Below, in pieces: positions 56,893-64,000 of a stretch of 64,000 nucleotides of DNA; positions within the stretch are counted from its first letter, which is position 1; every line of letters starts with the position of its first letter. A program made the position numbers and the translations under genes. The DNA is from a virus, in the IMG/VR virus record IMGVR_UViG_3300032116_000031, positions 1-64,000 of that record; one strand, 5' to 3'. A model generated the notes under the pieces. That model was not told the DNA's origin. It did not search any database and saw nothing but the letters and a program-made list of their open reading frames with translations.

Positions 56893-56925
56893 CCGCAGCA
56901 TATTTCTATGTTGCGGTTTTTTTTT
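56893..56925. terminator. Bidirectional terminator
   Basis: A 10-bp stem with one G-T pair (56893-56902 with 56907-56916) and a 4-base loop is flanked by an A-run and a T-run. It separates the converging holin-like gene and the gene at 56924. Confidence 0.85.
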
Positions 56926-57517
56926 ATTTAAAAAATTCGTCAAGGGAATCTAACATTATCAGATAGAAAATTATTAAAGTGATATGTTCTTTAAAATTAT
57001 CCGAATCAATTAATAGATTAAAAGTGTCTTCTATTCTTAATTTCACAATTTCTTCCGTCGACAATGTAGAAAAAATTCCTTTGGGTTTTAAGTAGAAATT
57101 AAGGTTTATAAAATTTAATTCTACATCATTAATTAAATTCTTTTCTATTTCTTCTAATAGTTTTATCGGAGTTAATTCTTCTTCCAATTCTGATCTTAGA
57201 ATTATTAAATGCAATAAAAAATATTTTAGTAATTCCTTCTTTTCAGTTATATTGAATTTTAAATCTTTATATTCACTAAAAATATTTAAAGGCTTGGAAG
57301 CGTAATTTGAAATCAAATATTCTAAAATACTTTTCCTTTCAAACACTGTAAAATATTGATAACTCGTCTTTGTAAAATAACTTTTAATTTTTCTTACAAC
57401 TTTTAAGGGTTCAAAAGACTCAATATTTTTATTTTGAATTATTGGTTTATTACCTACCACGCTAAAATAATAGTCATCAGTAAAACTTGAATTCTCCTCG
57501 TTTATAATATATTCCAT
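56924..57517 (-). CDS. Hypothetical helical protein
   Basis: This 197-residue protein is mostly helical, with many leucine and isoleucine residues in the C-terminal half. It ends at the shared terminator and follows the 289-residue gene by 11 bases. No family was recognised. Confidence 0.6.
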   Translation of the reverse strand: MEYIINEENSSFTDDYYFSVVGNKPIIQNKNIESFEPLKVVRKIKSYFTKTSYQYFTVFERKSILEYLISNYASKPLNIFSEYKDLKFNITEKKELLKYFLLHLIILRSELEEELTPIKLLEEIEKNLINDVELNFINLNFYLKPKGIFSTLSTEEIVKLRIEDTFNLLIDSDNFKEHITLIIFYLIMLDSLDEFFK

Positions 57518-57528
57518 AGAAATAATTT

Positions 57529-58398
57529 TTAAATTGATTTTTTTAATTTAACATATATAACGAAAGTCTTAATTATTTCGTAAATCATTTGATATGGATC
57601 ATCTATATTTTTCTTTTCCTTGAAATATTTCACCAATGGAGCCTCTTCACTGTAAAGTTTAAAAGAAAAGAACATATAATCATATAAATGGAAAAATAAC
57701 ATGCTGGTATAAACCTCTGTCGTTTCTTCAGAAGTTATGTCTACTTTATGGTTTTCATTGTCTTCAAACATTTCAACTAAAACGTCCACAGCCTCATTTA
57801 TGTCTTTTGGTAGCAGGTCTTTTATTTTCTTTTCACTAAGTTTATTTTTTTCGTATAAGGCTATCTCTTCATCTGTCAAGATATTTTCATATTTACTGTG
57901 CCCTATCTTATTCTTAATATCTTTTGATAAATCCAAATTTAACTCATACGTTAATTGGGAAAAATTATCCGTTTTAAATTTATCTTTTAACACCTTAATA
58001 ACAGGAGATTTATCGTAAAATAAAAATAATTCATCGTAGATGAAACTGGAGAAGGGATGGTAAAAGAAAGAAGTTATCACTTCAACGCTTGAACTTTTAA
58101 ACATCTTTTCTAAGTCTTCATCATACTCCAATAAATCCAAGCATTTCTCCAATACGCCTTCGTAAGTTGAAGGAAGGGCATCAAGTTGTGTCTGAATAAA
58201 ATCCTTTAACAATTTTACATCTTCTTTTTTATTCCCAGATTCAGCTAAATCAATGAAATAATTAAAGAACATAATCATTGTGTAGTTACTGTCAAAGTCG
58301 AATTGTGGATTCTCATATGTATCCTTTTTAACAGCCTTGATTATTTCTGATAGATTATATTTGATTATATTTGAATCCTTATTAATACTAAATTTCAT
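57529..58398 (-). CDS. Hypothetical helical protein
   Basis: This 289-residue, acidic, all-helical protein has repeated segments around aromatic helices (FNYFIDLAESGNKKEDVKLL). It overlaps the degenerate terminase-like gene by 11 bases. No family was recognised. Confidence 0.6.
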   Translation of the reverse strand: MKFSINKDSNIIKYNLSEIIKAVKKDTYENPQFDFDSNYTMIMFFNYFIDLAESGNKKEDVKLLKDFIQTQLDALPSTYEGVLEKCLDLLEYDEDLEKMFKSSSVEVITSFFYHPFSSFIYDELFLFYDKSPVIKVLKDKFKTDNFSQLTYELNLDLSKDIKNKIGHSKYENILTDEEIALYEKNKLSEKKIKDLLPKDINEAVDVLVEMFEDNENHKVDITSEETTEVYTSMLFFHLYDYMFFSFKLYSEEAPLVKYFKEKKNIDDPYQMIYEIIKTFVIYVKLKKSI

Positions 58399-59011
58399 TT
58401 TTAAATTCTCCTTTTATGATAGTTTCATACTCTAAGGTATAAACATCTTGGTTAAATAATAATTCTTTTATGTTTTGATCGTATTTTTCAGAGCGGACTA
58501 TTACCTTTTTAATTTTATCTTTTACCTCGTTTATATAATACAGGCTAGTAGGTGTATCGTAAGTCGCAACAATCATTTTCTCGCTAAATGCTGGAAGGTA
58601 TGTTGTAATATAATAATTCAATAAATGGTTATTATCATCCTTATCAACATAAGCTATTTTATACTTAAAATTTTCCTTTTCAGTTGTGAAATTGGATTTA
58701 TCATATTTCTTATAAGATATTACCGAAAAGACATTGTTATATACTTTAAAGAAATTATTATCATAATCATATTGTGCCTTATAATCATAATTTTCTTTTA
58801 AAATATCTTGAGCAAGATTTACAATGTAATTTTTAGTTTTGCCATCGTCGCAAATTATTAATATAGAGCAATCTTCCTCAAAGAAAAGTAAATCGCAGAA
58901 ATAGATAACCATTTGAGTAGTCAAGCCGACACTCTTTGGTTGACCTATAATGATTAACTCCTCTTTTGAGGAAGATATAACCTCTGATATTTTAGATACA
59001 TCTACTATCAT
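58388..59011 (-). CDS. Terminase-like ATPase fold with degenerate P-loop
   Basis: This 207-residue protein resembles the N-terminal ATPase half of T4 gp17-type large terminases. GQPKSVGLTTQMVIYFCDLL sits where RQxGKTTxxAxF normally lies, and the ICDDGKTKNYIVNLAQDIL helix follows. The invariant Walker A lysine is replaced by leucine, and the C-terminal nuclease domain is absent. It may be an inactive paralogue or a regulatory subunit of packaging or replication. Overlap of four bases with dUTPase puts it in that operon. The relationship is inference. Confidence 0.45.
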   Translation of the reverse strand: MIVDVSKISEVISSSKEELIIIGQPKSVGLTTQMVIYFCDLLFFEEDCSILIICDDGKTKNYIVNLAQDILKENYDYKAQYDYDNNFFKVYNNVFSVISYKKYDKSNFTTEKENFKYKIAYVDKDDNNHLLNYYITTYLPAFSEKMIVATYDTPTSLYYINEVKDKIKKVIVRSEKYDQNIKELLFNQDVYTLEYETIIKGEFKNEI

Positions 59012-59445
59012 TTACCTGTACTACCGAAACCACCTGTACCCCTTTCTGTATCGGAAAGGGTTTCTGCTTGTGTTATTTGGAAGTTATACCCTTCATTCTT
59101 TCTAAGAATCAATTGAGCTACTCTATCTCCCTGTTTAAAATTATGTTCCATAGAATCAATATGGTCTACTCGCCTCAATCTCATTTGTACTTCACCTCTG
59201 TAACTTGGATCAATAATTCCAACGGAATTGGCTTGTACCCAAGGTTCTTTACTAAGAGATGATCGAGGTACCAATTCCAAATAATAACCGTCTGGGGGTT
59301 CTACTGAAATACCTAATTTGATTACAAGGGCACCATTTATTTCATCGAAAGAATGTGCATATACATCAAAGCCTACATCTGTTGGGCTTGCCTTCGTTGG
59401 TAATTTTGAATCTGGGTGTAAAAGTTTTACTTTAATTTCGTTCAT
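59008..59445 (-). CDS. dut: dUTP diphosphatase
   Basis: This 145-residue trimeric-type dUTPase has all five motifs: DVGFDVYA, PRSSLS, GIIDPSYRGEVQMRL, GDRVAQLIL and the C-terminal RGTGGFGSTG. It hydrolyses dUTP to dUMP and pyrophosphate, keeping uracil out of phage DNA and feeding dTMP synthesis. It overlaps both neighbours by four bases, between a terminase-like gene and an exonuclease gene. The assignment is secure. Confidence 0.95.
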   Translation of the reverse strand: MNEIKVKLLHPDSKLPTKASPTDVGFDVYAHSFDEINGALVIKLGISVEPPDGYYLELVPRSSLSKEPWVQANSVGIIDPSYRGEVQMRLRRVDHIDSMEHNFKQGDRVAQLILRKNEGYNFQITQAETLSDTERGTGGFGSTGK

Positions 59446-60335
59446 ATTACTTGTTTTAAATTTTGCAAATAGTTAAATAGATTATATACAGTTGTAACAT
59501 CACTTTCACAGTAAGATACTAATTCTTTAATATCGAATTCATCTGAATAATAATATTTACCCATTGACTCTCCATTAACAGCTCCTTGTTTAGAGCTTTC
59601 AAATCCTAAGTTTAAAGCTATAGTATCTAATGTAGCATCGCCTGTTGCATTACCTGCTCTCCATTCTGATGCTGTATCAATAACTTTTTTATTCCAAGGC
59701 TGTTGAAATGGTTGGTGTAGAAAATAAGGCGTTATTAATCCATTCAAAGACATTCTCTTAGTGATAAAAGGAATATCGAAGAAATTGATGTTATGCCCTA
59801 CTACCCAAACATTACCGTTATTTTCCTTTGAAATTCGCTCATATAACTTGTTGATTCCAAATTGGAAATTCATTAAGAGTTCTAATTCATCGCCAACAAA
59901 AGAAATAGTCTGAAACTCGCCATTCTTTTTAAATCCCAAGCTAATACAAATAATTTTTGCATATTCAGGATAAAGGCCAGCTATTTCTCTGTACCGTGCA
60001 GCAGGTGATTCAGTTCTTTGATTCTTATAAATTTTCAGAAGCGTTTCTGGATTTATATCTGTTATATTAGATTCTTTTTCTAATTCATGAAAAAACGCAT
60101 CAATAATCTTACTTTTAGCTGATTCATCATAATTAGTCCATCTATCTAATTTTAACTCAAAACGCTTTTGTAGCTCTGGTGACAACTTATTATAATCATC
60201 ATAGTTAGCAACTGTTTCAATATCCAAGAAAATACATTCATCTGCTTTAATAGGCATATTATTCTTTGGATTAAGAAAGAACGTTCTACCTACTTCACTT
60301 TTTAATTCTGAAACCTTTTTGTTTGTGTATATCAT
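59442..60335 (-). CDS. 3'-5' exonuclease, PolB-exonuclease-like DEDDy
   Basis: This 297-residue protein has the DEDDy residues: FLDIETV (Exo I), VGHNINFFDIPFI (Exo II) and YCESDVTTVYNLF (Exo III). It matches the stand-alone exonucleases related to the proofreading domain of family B polymerases. It probably degrades or edits DNA ends during replication. It is the first gene behind a host-type promoter at 60352, followed by dUTPase. Confidence 0.82.
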   Translation of the reverse strand: MIYTNKKVSELKSEVGRTFFLNPKNNMPIKADECIFLDIETVANYDDYNKLSPELQKRFELKLDRWTNYDESAKSKIIDAFFHELEKESNITDINPETLLKIYKNQRTESPAARYREIAGLYPEYAKIICISLGFKKNGEFQTISFVGDELELLMNFQFGINKLYERISKENNGNVWVVGHNINFFDIPFITKRMSLNGLITPYFLHQPFQQPWNKKVIDTASEWRAGNATGDATLDTIALNLGFESSKQGAVNGESMGKYYYSDEFDIKELVSYCESDVTTVYNLFNYLQNLKQVI

Positions 60336-60351
60336 ATCTATTAATTTTCTG

Positions 60352-60382
60352 CAAAGGTAACTGTTTTAATCCAATCTACAAA
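60352..60382 (-). promoter_or_regulatory. Bacteroidetes-type promoter for exonuclease-dUTPase operon
   Basis: TTTG, 19 bases, then TACCTTTG on the - strand. The -7 element ends 16 bases before the ATG at 60335. The promoter overlaps the last codons of the upstream glycosyltransferase gene. Confidence 0.7.
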
Positions 60383-61515
60383 AGATTTCTATAAATTTCT
60401 GCTCTAATTTTAGTGGTGTCATCTAAATTGAAATTCTTAAAAACATATTGGTAGAGATTTTCTCCCATATCTATTCTCATTTGTTCCGATTCCACTAACT
60501 GCTTAACATATTTCATCCAATTTTTATGCTCTTTTCTGGGATCAACTATTAGGCAATTTTTTTCATGTTCGCCGTCCAAATAAGGCTGAACCCCACTAAC
60601 GATAATGGGCTTCTTCTTAACTCCAGCCTCAAGCATCTTTAAATTACTCTTATAATAATTGAATTTATTATCTTGTAAAGGGGCAAGAGCAATATCGATT
60701 TCATCATAAGATTGACAATATGAATTAATAGGTTTAGTCCATACACGCTTATATTTCATTTGATTCTGATAAGGATAAGGATCTTGAATGAACTCGTGAA
60801 GATACTCTATGAATTTATTGTCTTTAAAAGCATAGTTATCAGTAAACTCTATTTCCATTTTATGCCAAACAGAATTCAAAGCTGTTTCCCTAGCACTATT
60901 GAAGCCACATAACTGCATTTGGATATTCTTATTCATAGTAGAAGACATTACGCCTCTTAACAACTTAATATCTTCCAAATGAGAAGATCCAGCTACATAT
61001 CCAATATTCACAGTTTCATGTGGAATACTATTTATCTGATACTGTTTTTCTTTAAAATTAATAGAGTTAGGCAAGCAAACCACATTCTTATTATACTTTC
61101 TTAAAACATCAACAAAAAATTCTGATGTAGTAGTCACTAAATCTGCTTTCTTAATTGCAGCTAAGGTTTTCTCTTTGAGTTTGATATTTTTTGCAATTGC
61201 ATAATAAGGATGTAAAGCATGATATTCAAAATAATCATCAATATCGACAATTAATTTAATCCCCATGGATTTATATATATCCGTTTGTCTTCCGATAGCT
61301 TCTATTTGCTCTATCACTGAATGATAAAATATCGCGTCAAATTTTTTAACTCTTTCGGTATTTAAAATTTCTCTATCTTCTGCTAATTCAATGTAAAACT
61401 CATCTTTAAATAAGGTTTGGAGCTTAATGTGTGGATCAGATATTCTGTATTTATTGATACCTGAACTAGGGTCATTTAAAAGGAATACTAAAATTTTTTT
61501 TATATTTCTCGACAT
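60376..61515 (-). CDS. GT-B-type glycosyltransferase
   Basis: This protein of about 379 residues starts at ATG 61515 (MSRNIKKILVFLL); an upstream TTG at 61563 would begin within the promoter. VDIDDYFEY, LVTTTSEFFVDVLRKY, CLPNSINF and the C-terminal IALAPLQDNKFNYYKSNLKM with LEAGVKKKPII are typical of GT4-like enzymes. It is the fourth glycosyltransferase gene of the window. A dispersed-word copy encodes YLDGEH at 60568. Confidence 0.75.
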   Translation of the reverse strand: MSRNIKKILVFLLNDPSSGINKYRISDPHIKLQTLFKDEFYIELAEDREILNTERVKKFDAIFYHSVIEQIEAIGRQTDIYKSMGIKLIVDIDDYFEYHALHPYYAIAKNIKLKEKTLAAIKKADLVTTTSEFFVDVLRKYNKNVVCLPNSINFKEKQYQINSIPHETVNIGYVAGSSHLEDIKLLRGVMSSTMNKNIQMQLCGFNSARETALNSVWHKMEIEFTDNYAFKDNKFIEYLHEFIQDPYPYQNQMKYKRVWTKPINSYCQSYDEIDIALAPLQDNKFNYYKSNLKMLEAGVKKKPIIVSGVQPYLDGEHEKNCLIVDPRKEHKNWMKYVKQLVESEQMRIDMGENLYQYVFKNFNLDDTTKIRAEIYRNLL

Positions 61516-61530
61516 ACAAATTATTTTTAG

Positions 61531-61564
61531 CAAATATAATAAAAATTGAAAAAGATAACTCAAA
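61531..61564 (-). promoter_or_regulatory. Bacteroidetes-type promoter for the glycosyltransferase
   Basis: TTTG, 22 bases, then TATATTTG on the - strand, ending 15 bases before ATG 61515. The spacer is slightly long. It overlaps the apparent start of the divergent gene on +. Confidence 0.55.
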
Positions 61565-62106
61565 AATTTTTATTATTTAGTGGTTTTAGATATTCTTTTT
61601 ATAACGGAAGATCCCTTAATAAACATTGTATAGGGGAATTCACTGTACTGTGGAATTGTGTATATAGACTTCCTTATTATAGGTTTGATTATGAGTTGGA
61701 CGGCGAAATAGAAGAAGAAATAATCGCATTTAAAACAATTGGCTGCTGGATTATTATTTCCAACAGCCAAATACATAAAATCAACTACGAGGAAGAATTA
61801 TTAAACCTTAATCTACCTATTAAAAAAGATAATGAAAACTACGAATTTGTCTATATAATAAATTCGGCGATAGGATATAAAATAGGTAGAACTAAAAACA
61901 TTGATAATAGAAGTGCAATTTTTAATGTTAAATTGCCGTTCGAATGGTCTTTCTATGATATTCACATCGTAAAAGACTCAAAACGAGTTGAAAAATTGTT
62001 CCATTTGGTTTTCAAGAATAAAAGAATAAACGGAGAATGGTATGACCTAAACGCGGAAGATCTAAATGATATTAAACGCTTTTTACAAACTCCATATTCC
62101 CCTTAA
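61546..62106 (+). CDS. T5orf172 (GIY-YIG-like) domain protein
   Basis: This protein has up to 186 residues. The C-terminal half (FVYIINSAIGYKIGRTKNID, then RVEKLFHLVFKNKRINGEWY) is the T5orf172/MUG113 type domain, related to GIY-YIG nucleases. The N-terminal 90 residues are unassigned. No ATG exists in the frame; TTG 61546 is the first possible start, so the gene may use a non-standard start or be 5'-damaged. A dispersed-word copy encodes LDGEIEEE at 61696. Its end overlaps the converging gene by 35 bases. Confidence 0.65.
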   Translation: MKKITQKFLLFSGFRYSFYNGRSLNKHCIGEFTVLWNCVYRLPYYRFDYELDGEIEEEIIAFKTIGCWIIISNSQIHKINYEEELLNLNLPIKKDNENYEFVYIINSAIGYKIGRTKNIDNRSAIFNVKLPFEWSFYDIHIVKDSKRVEKLFHLVFKNKRINGEWYDLNAEDLNDIKRFLQTPYSP

Positions 62107-62521
62107 ATAAACTGTTACCTACCTTCAAAAATATAATTTGAGCATCAGAAGAAGAAGATTCACCTAAAATCATTTTATTCTTAAAATATGAATCCAACTC
62201 TTCTCTGATTATAGCTCTAATATTTTCATTCACTGCACTGCTTTCATTTAAACTTTGAGTGTTTTCTATTTCTGGATCCATTCTGAAATCAGTATCCTCT
62301 GGTAAATTAATATCATCCAATATTGATCTATGCTCCCCTTGCTGACCCTCAAATAATATATTTCCATCCATTTTGAAATCATCATCTTTAGACTTCTTAC
62401 TTTTAGTCTTAGATGATTTAGGAGCGCTATTTTCTTTAACTACTGTTTTTTTATTAGGCTTGCTATCATCAATACTAACATCTTTTGAAAGATTGGCTAG
62501 AAAATTATCTATATTACTCAT
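62072..62521 (-). CDS. Acidic/lysine-rich disordered protein
   Basis: This 149-residue protein has a lysine- and serine-rich disordered N-terminal half (APKSSKTKSKKSKDDD). An acidic middle and a helix (IRAIIREELDSYFKNKM) follow. The composition resembles phage prohead-core or scaffold-associated proteins, but no family was recognised. It is grouped with three small - strand genes. Confidence 0.55.
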   Translation of the reverse strand: MSNIDNFLANLSKDVSIDDSKPNKKTVVKENSAPKSSKTKSKKSKDDDFKMDGNILFEGQQGEHRSILDDINLPEDTDFRMDPEIENTQSLNESSAVNENIRAIIREELDSYFKNKMILGESSSSDAQIIFLKVGNSLFKGNMEFVKSV

Positions 62522-62527
62522 ATTTTA

Positions 62528-62881
62528 CTAATGTTTTTTAATAATGTTTTTTTCTAATGACGATAATCTTCTTTCAAGTAAAGGCATAAAATCTTCTTTT
62601 AATACTTCCAAAATAAGACCTTTTAAGTAGCTATCAATAGGATGATTTTTATTGTTTTCCGATTTATCGTTATTATCTTTGCTTTGTGTTAAAAATGTAG
62701 ATAACAATTCATTTCTATTTATTTTATTAGCCAATGATGATATATATGAATTGTCTATTCCTGCATCACCTTCAATATCAATTTCTTCTTCGTAAATTTC
62801 CATATCCTCTCCATCATCTTCAAATAAGTCTTCATTAATAATTTCATCATTGTTTGAATCAAGTCTTAATTTTCTATTCAT
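62528..62881 (-). CDS. Small acidic protein
   Basis: This 117-residue protein has a strongly acidic N-terminal half (EDLFEDDGEDMEIYEEEIDI) and a helical C-terminus (LLERRLSSLEKNIIKKH). The helix-containing end resembles that of the preceding protein in style. A scaffold or DNA-mimic role is possible; no family was recognised. Confidence 0.55.
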   Translation of the reverse strand: MNRKLRLDSNNDEIINEDLFEDDGEDMEIYEEEIDIEGDAGIDNSYISSLANKINRNELLSTFLTQSKDNNDKSENNKNHPIDSYLKGLILEVLKEDFMPLLERRLSSLEKNIIKKH

Positions 62882-62882
62882 A

Positions 62883-63317
62883 TTAAAATTTAGATTTTAC
62901 TTTATCGTAAAGTGATTTAACCATAGAAGAGTATTTACCAATTAATGCACTCTTATTCAATGGTATCTTCTTATCAATAGCTCTAAAAAGTTTATCCCCA
63001 TAACGATTATAGTCAGGTCTAACATCAAAGCTCTCACTCTGTGGCTCCCATCTGGTAATTTTGTCTATAACAAATATTTTCCAATCTGGTTGATCCGTTT
63101 GAGTAAAACCACTTCTTTGATAAGCCCTTATAGCTAATTTACCTGTAACAGTTTTACCTATAAGGTATGGTTCAATAAGTCTTTCACCGCCAACAGTATC
63201 ATCATCTCCGATATAATTTATTTTAACAATCTTTCTACCGAAAATACTATCAACGACTTGACTTATCCTAGGTGACTCAACTAAAAGTTCAGTTATGGTA
63301 TCTTTAAAACTTTTCAC
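62883..63317 (-). CDS. WYL-like domain protein
   Basis: This 144-residue protein follows the stand-alone WYL-like pattern of large phages: KIVKINYIGDD, GERLIEPYLIG, LAIRAYQRSG, WKIFVIDKITRWEP and FDVRPDYNRYGDKLF. WYL domains bind nucleic acids or nucleotides and regulate transcription or defence proteins; the phage forms have no helix-turn-helix. Whether this one is regulatory or structural is unknown. Confidence 0.65.
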   Translation of the reverse strand: MKSFKDTITELLVESPRISQVVDSIFGRKIVKINYIGDDDTVGGERLIEPYLIGKTVTGKLAIRAYQRSGFTQTDQPDWKIFVIDKITRWEPQSESFDVRPDYNRYGDKLFRAIDKKIPLNKSALIGKYSSMVKSLYDKVKSKF

Positions 63318-63338
63318 AAATATAGGTAATTTTATTTT

Positions 63339-63656
63339 TTATTGCGCAAAGCAATCGTATTTGTTATCAGGTGTATATTGGTTAACACTAAAAATAGCGT
63401 TTCTACCGCTACCAATTACAGAAGGTAAACCATTAATATCAACTGAACTACCGCCATTATTGGTGTCAAAAGAACCCCCAGTACCCTTTCCTTTTGCATT
63501 AACAGGATCATCAATGGCTCCCATAGCTTGAGTTGCATTTGGATGCGTCTGATCGTATTTCAAACCTGATTGGTCTTGATAAATATTTTTAACCAAAAGG
63601 TCTGTTCTAGTTGCCTTAGCGATTTCTTCTAGTCTTGAACATGTTGTGTTTGCCAT
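63339..63656 (-). CDS. Small glycine-rich protein
   Basis: This 105-residue protein has a helical start (CSRLEEIAKATRTDLLVKN) and a glycine- and asparagine-rich middle (KGKGTGGSFDTNNGGSSVDI). It is probably a virion-associated protein. No family was recognised. Confidence 0.5.
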   Translation of the reverse strand: MANTTCSRLEEIAKATRTDLLVKNIYQDQSGLKYDQTHPNATQAMGAIDDPVNAKGKGTGGSFDTNNGGSSVDINGLPSVIGSGRNAIFSVNQYTPDNKYDCFAQ

Positions 63657-63660
63657 AATA

Positions 63661-64000
63661 TTATTTATTTAATTTTTTGAGTATGTCTTCTGATATATAT
63701 ATTTTCGTTATTTTTTTCTCTGATTCATATATGGGTTTTTCCGTATTAGCCTTACCAGTAACATTTTTTTCATGTTGCTTTATATAAGCATTACTTTTAC
63801 CAGCTAAAGATAGGTTTTCTTTACTCCTTTCAACTGTTCTAGTTAATCTTTCTAATGTTGCAGTAGCCCATTTATAAAAAACATCTCCACCGTGTTCTAA
63901 TTTCTCTCTTGAATTATAAGTCCTATAATTTTTAACTATATTCCTTAAATCGTTATAGCTTATATTCCTATCTTCAATGAAGTTTTTTATCTGTGTGGCA
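63661..64000 (-). CDS. Helical hypothetical protein, 5' end beyond window
   Basis: The frame is open from the window edge to the stop at 63661-63663, giving the last 112 or so residues. They include GGDVFYKWATATLERLTRTV and end ISEDILKKLNK. The protein is helical and basic. It directly precedes the 105-residue gene in the same operon. No family was recognised. Confidence 0.6.
   Translation of the reverse strand, partial: ATQIKNFIEDRNISYNDLRNIVKNYRTYNSREKLEHGGDVFYKWATATLERLTRTVERSKENLSLAGKSNAYIKQHEKNVTGKANTEKPIYESEKKITKIYISEDILKKLNK

Larger units (their letters stand above)
542..61709. repeat. Dispersed GGACGGCG word, catalogue of copies
   Basis: The consensus is GGGGTGGACGGCGAAAT; the core is GGACGGCG. 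Copies reading on the + strand lie near 542, 2048, 2964, 3652, 3787, 4975, 6892, 7887, 8873, 13468, 16642, 18464, 24070, 26660, 32519, 38241, 39261, 41720, 45646, 52955, 53743 and 61696. Copies reading on the - strand (CGCCGTCC) lie near 7918, 7936, 14605, 17717, 23249, 28539, 33577, 38366, 40817, 46237, 48882, 56065 and 60568. One-mismatch copies lie near 14780, 15962, 29938, 33745 and 52811. The full 17-mer is exact at 2964 and 24070. Copies were found by eye, so a few may be missed. Confidence 0.9.

Noticed and set aside
542-61709. Neisseria-type DNA uptake sequence
   Set aside because: The complement of the word shares GCCGTC with GCCGTCTGAA, but the rest differs and the host group differs; the resemblance is probably chance.
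542-61709. Dispersed word as promoter or ribosome-binding site
   Set aside because: Copies lie mostly inside genes, in both orientations and at no fixed distance from starts.
1-64000. tRNA genes, integrase, insertion sequences
   Set aside because: No cloverleaf-like segments, attachment-site pairs or transposase motifs were noticed on reading; a dedicated scan was not possible.

Overview
The window is a 64 kb piece of a large, AT-rich, strictly lytic-looking tailed phage genome. It is most like a T4-type (long contractile tail) myovirus that infects a member of the Bacteroidetes. The T4-type reading rests on a gp46/gp47-like recombination nuclease pair, a gp6-like baseplate wedge protein, a gp5-like OB-fold hub protein, a gp55-like late sigma factor and a long co-directional virion block. 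The Bacteroidetes reading rests on promoters of the TTTG-N19..21-TAnnTTTG type, SprB-like and GCTxP/DDGSC repeats inside virion proteins, fibre C-terminal modules typical of Bacteroidetes surface proteins, and the lack of clear Shine-Dalgarno sequences. No tRNA, integrase, CRISPR array or insertion sequence was seen.

Layout. Positions 1-11.9 kb (+ strand) hold three giant paralogous tail-fibre genes built from shuffled modules; the first is cut by the window edge. They end at a perfect 30-bp palindromic terminator. From 12.0 to 31.7 kb (mostly - strand) lies an accessory, nucleotide and recombination region. It holds a ferritin, small membrane proteins, a dATP/dGTP diphosphohydrolase-HAD fusion, a nucleotidyltransferase, a zinc metallopeptidase, an HD phosphohydrolase, a lipoprotein, a UVR-motif protein, a first sigma factor, SbcC/gp46, SbcD/gp47, a PD-(D/E)XK nuclease and a RuvC-like resolvase. 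From 31.8 to 51.2 kb (- strand) is a tightly packed tail/baseplate block. From 51.2 to 61.5 kb are a gp55-like second sigma factor, four glycosyltransferase genes, a holin-like gene, a degenerate terminase-like ATPase, dUTPase and a DEDD exonuclease. The right end holds a T5orf172-domain protein and small acidic or virion-associated genes, the last cut by the window edge.

The most striking observation is a dispersed DNA word, consensus GGGGTGGACGGCGAAAT with core GGACGGCG. By eye there are 35 exact core copies in both orientations, inside genes in all reading frames and in intergenic gaps, plus several one-mismatch copies. In so AT-rich a sequence, less than one copy would be expected. It is not explained by any protein family and looks like a DNA-level signal or a mobile or gene-converted mini-repeat. 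Host-type promoters precede several non-structural genes but were not found in front of the virion block, which fits late transcription by a phage sigma factor.
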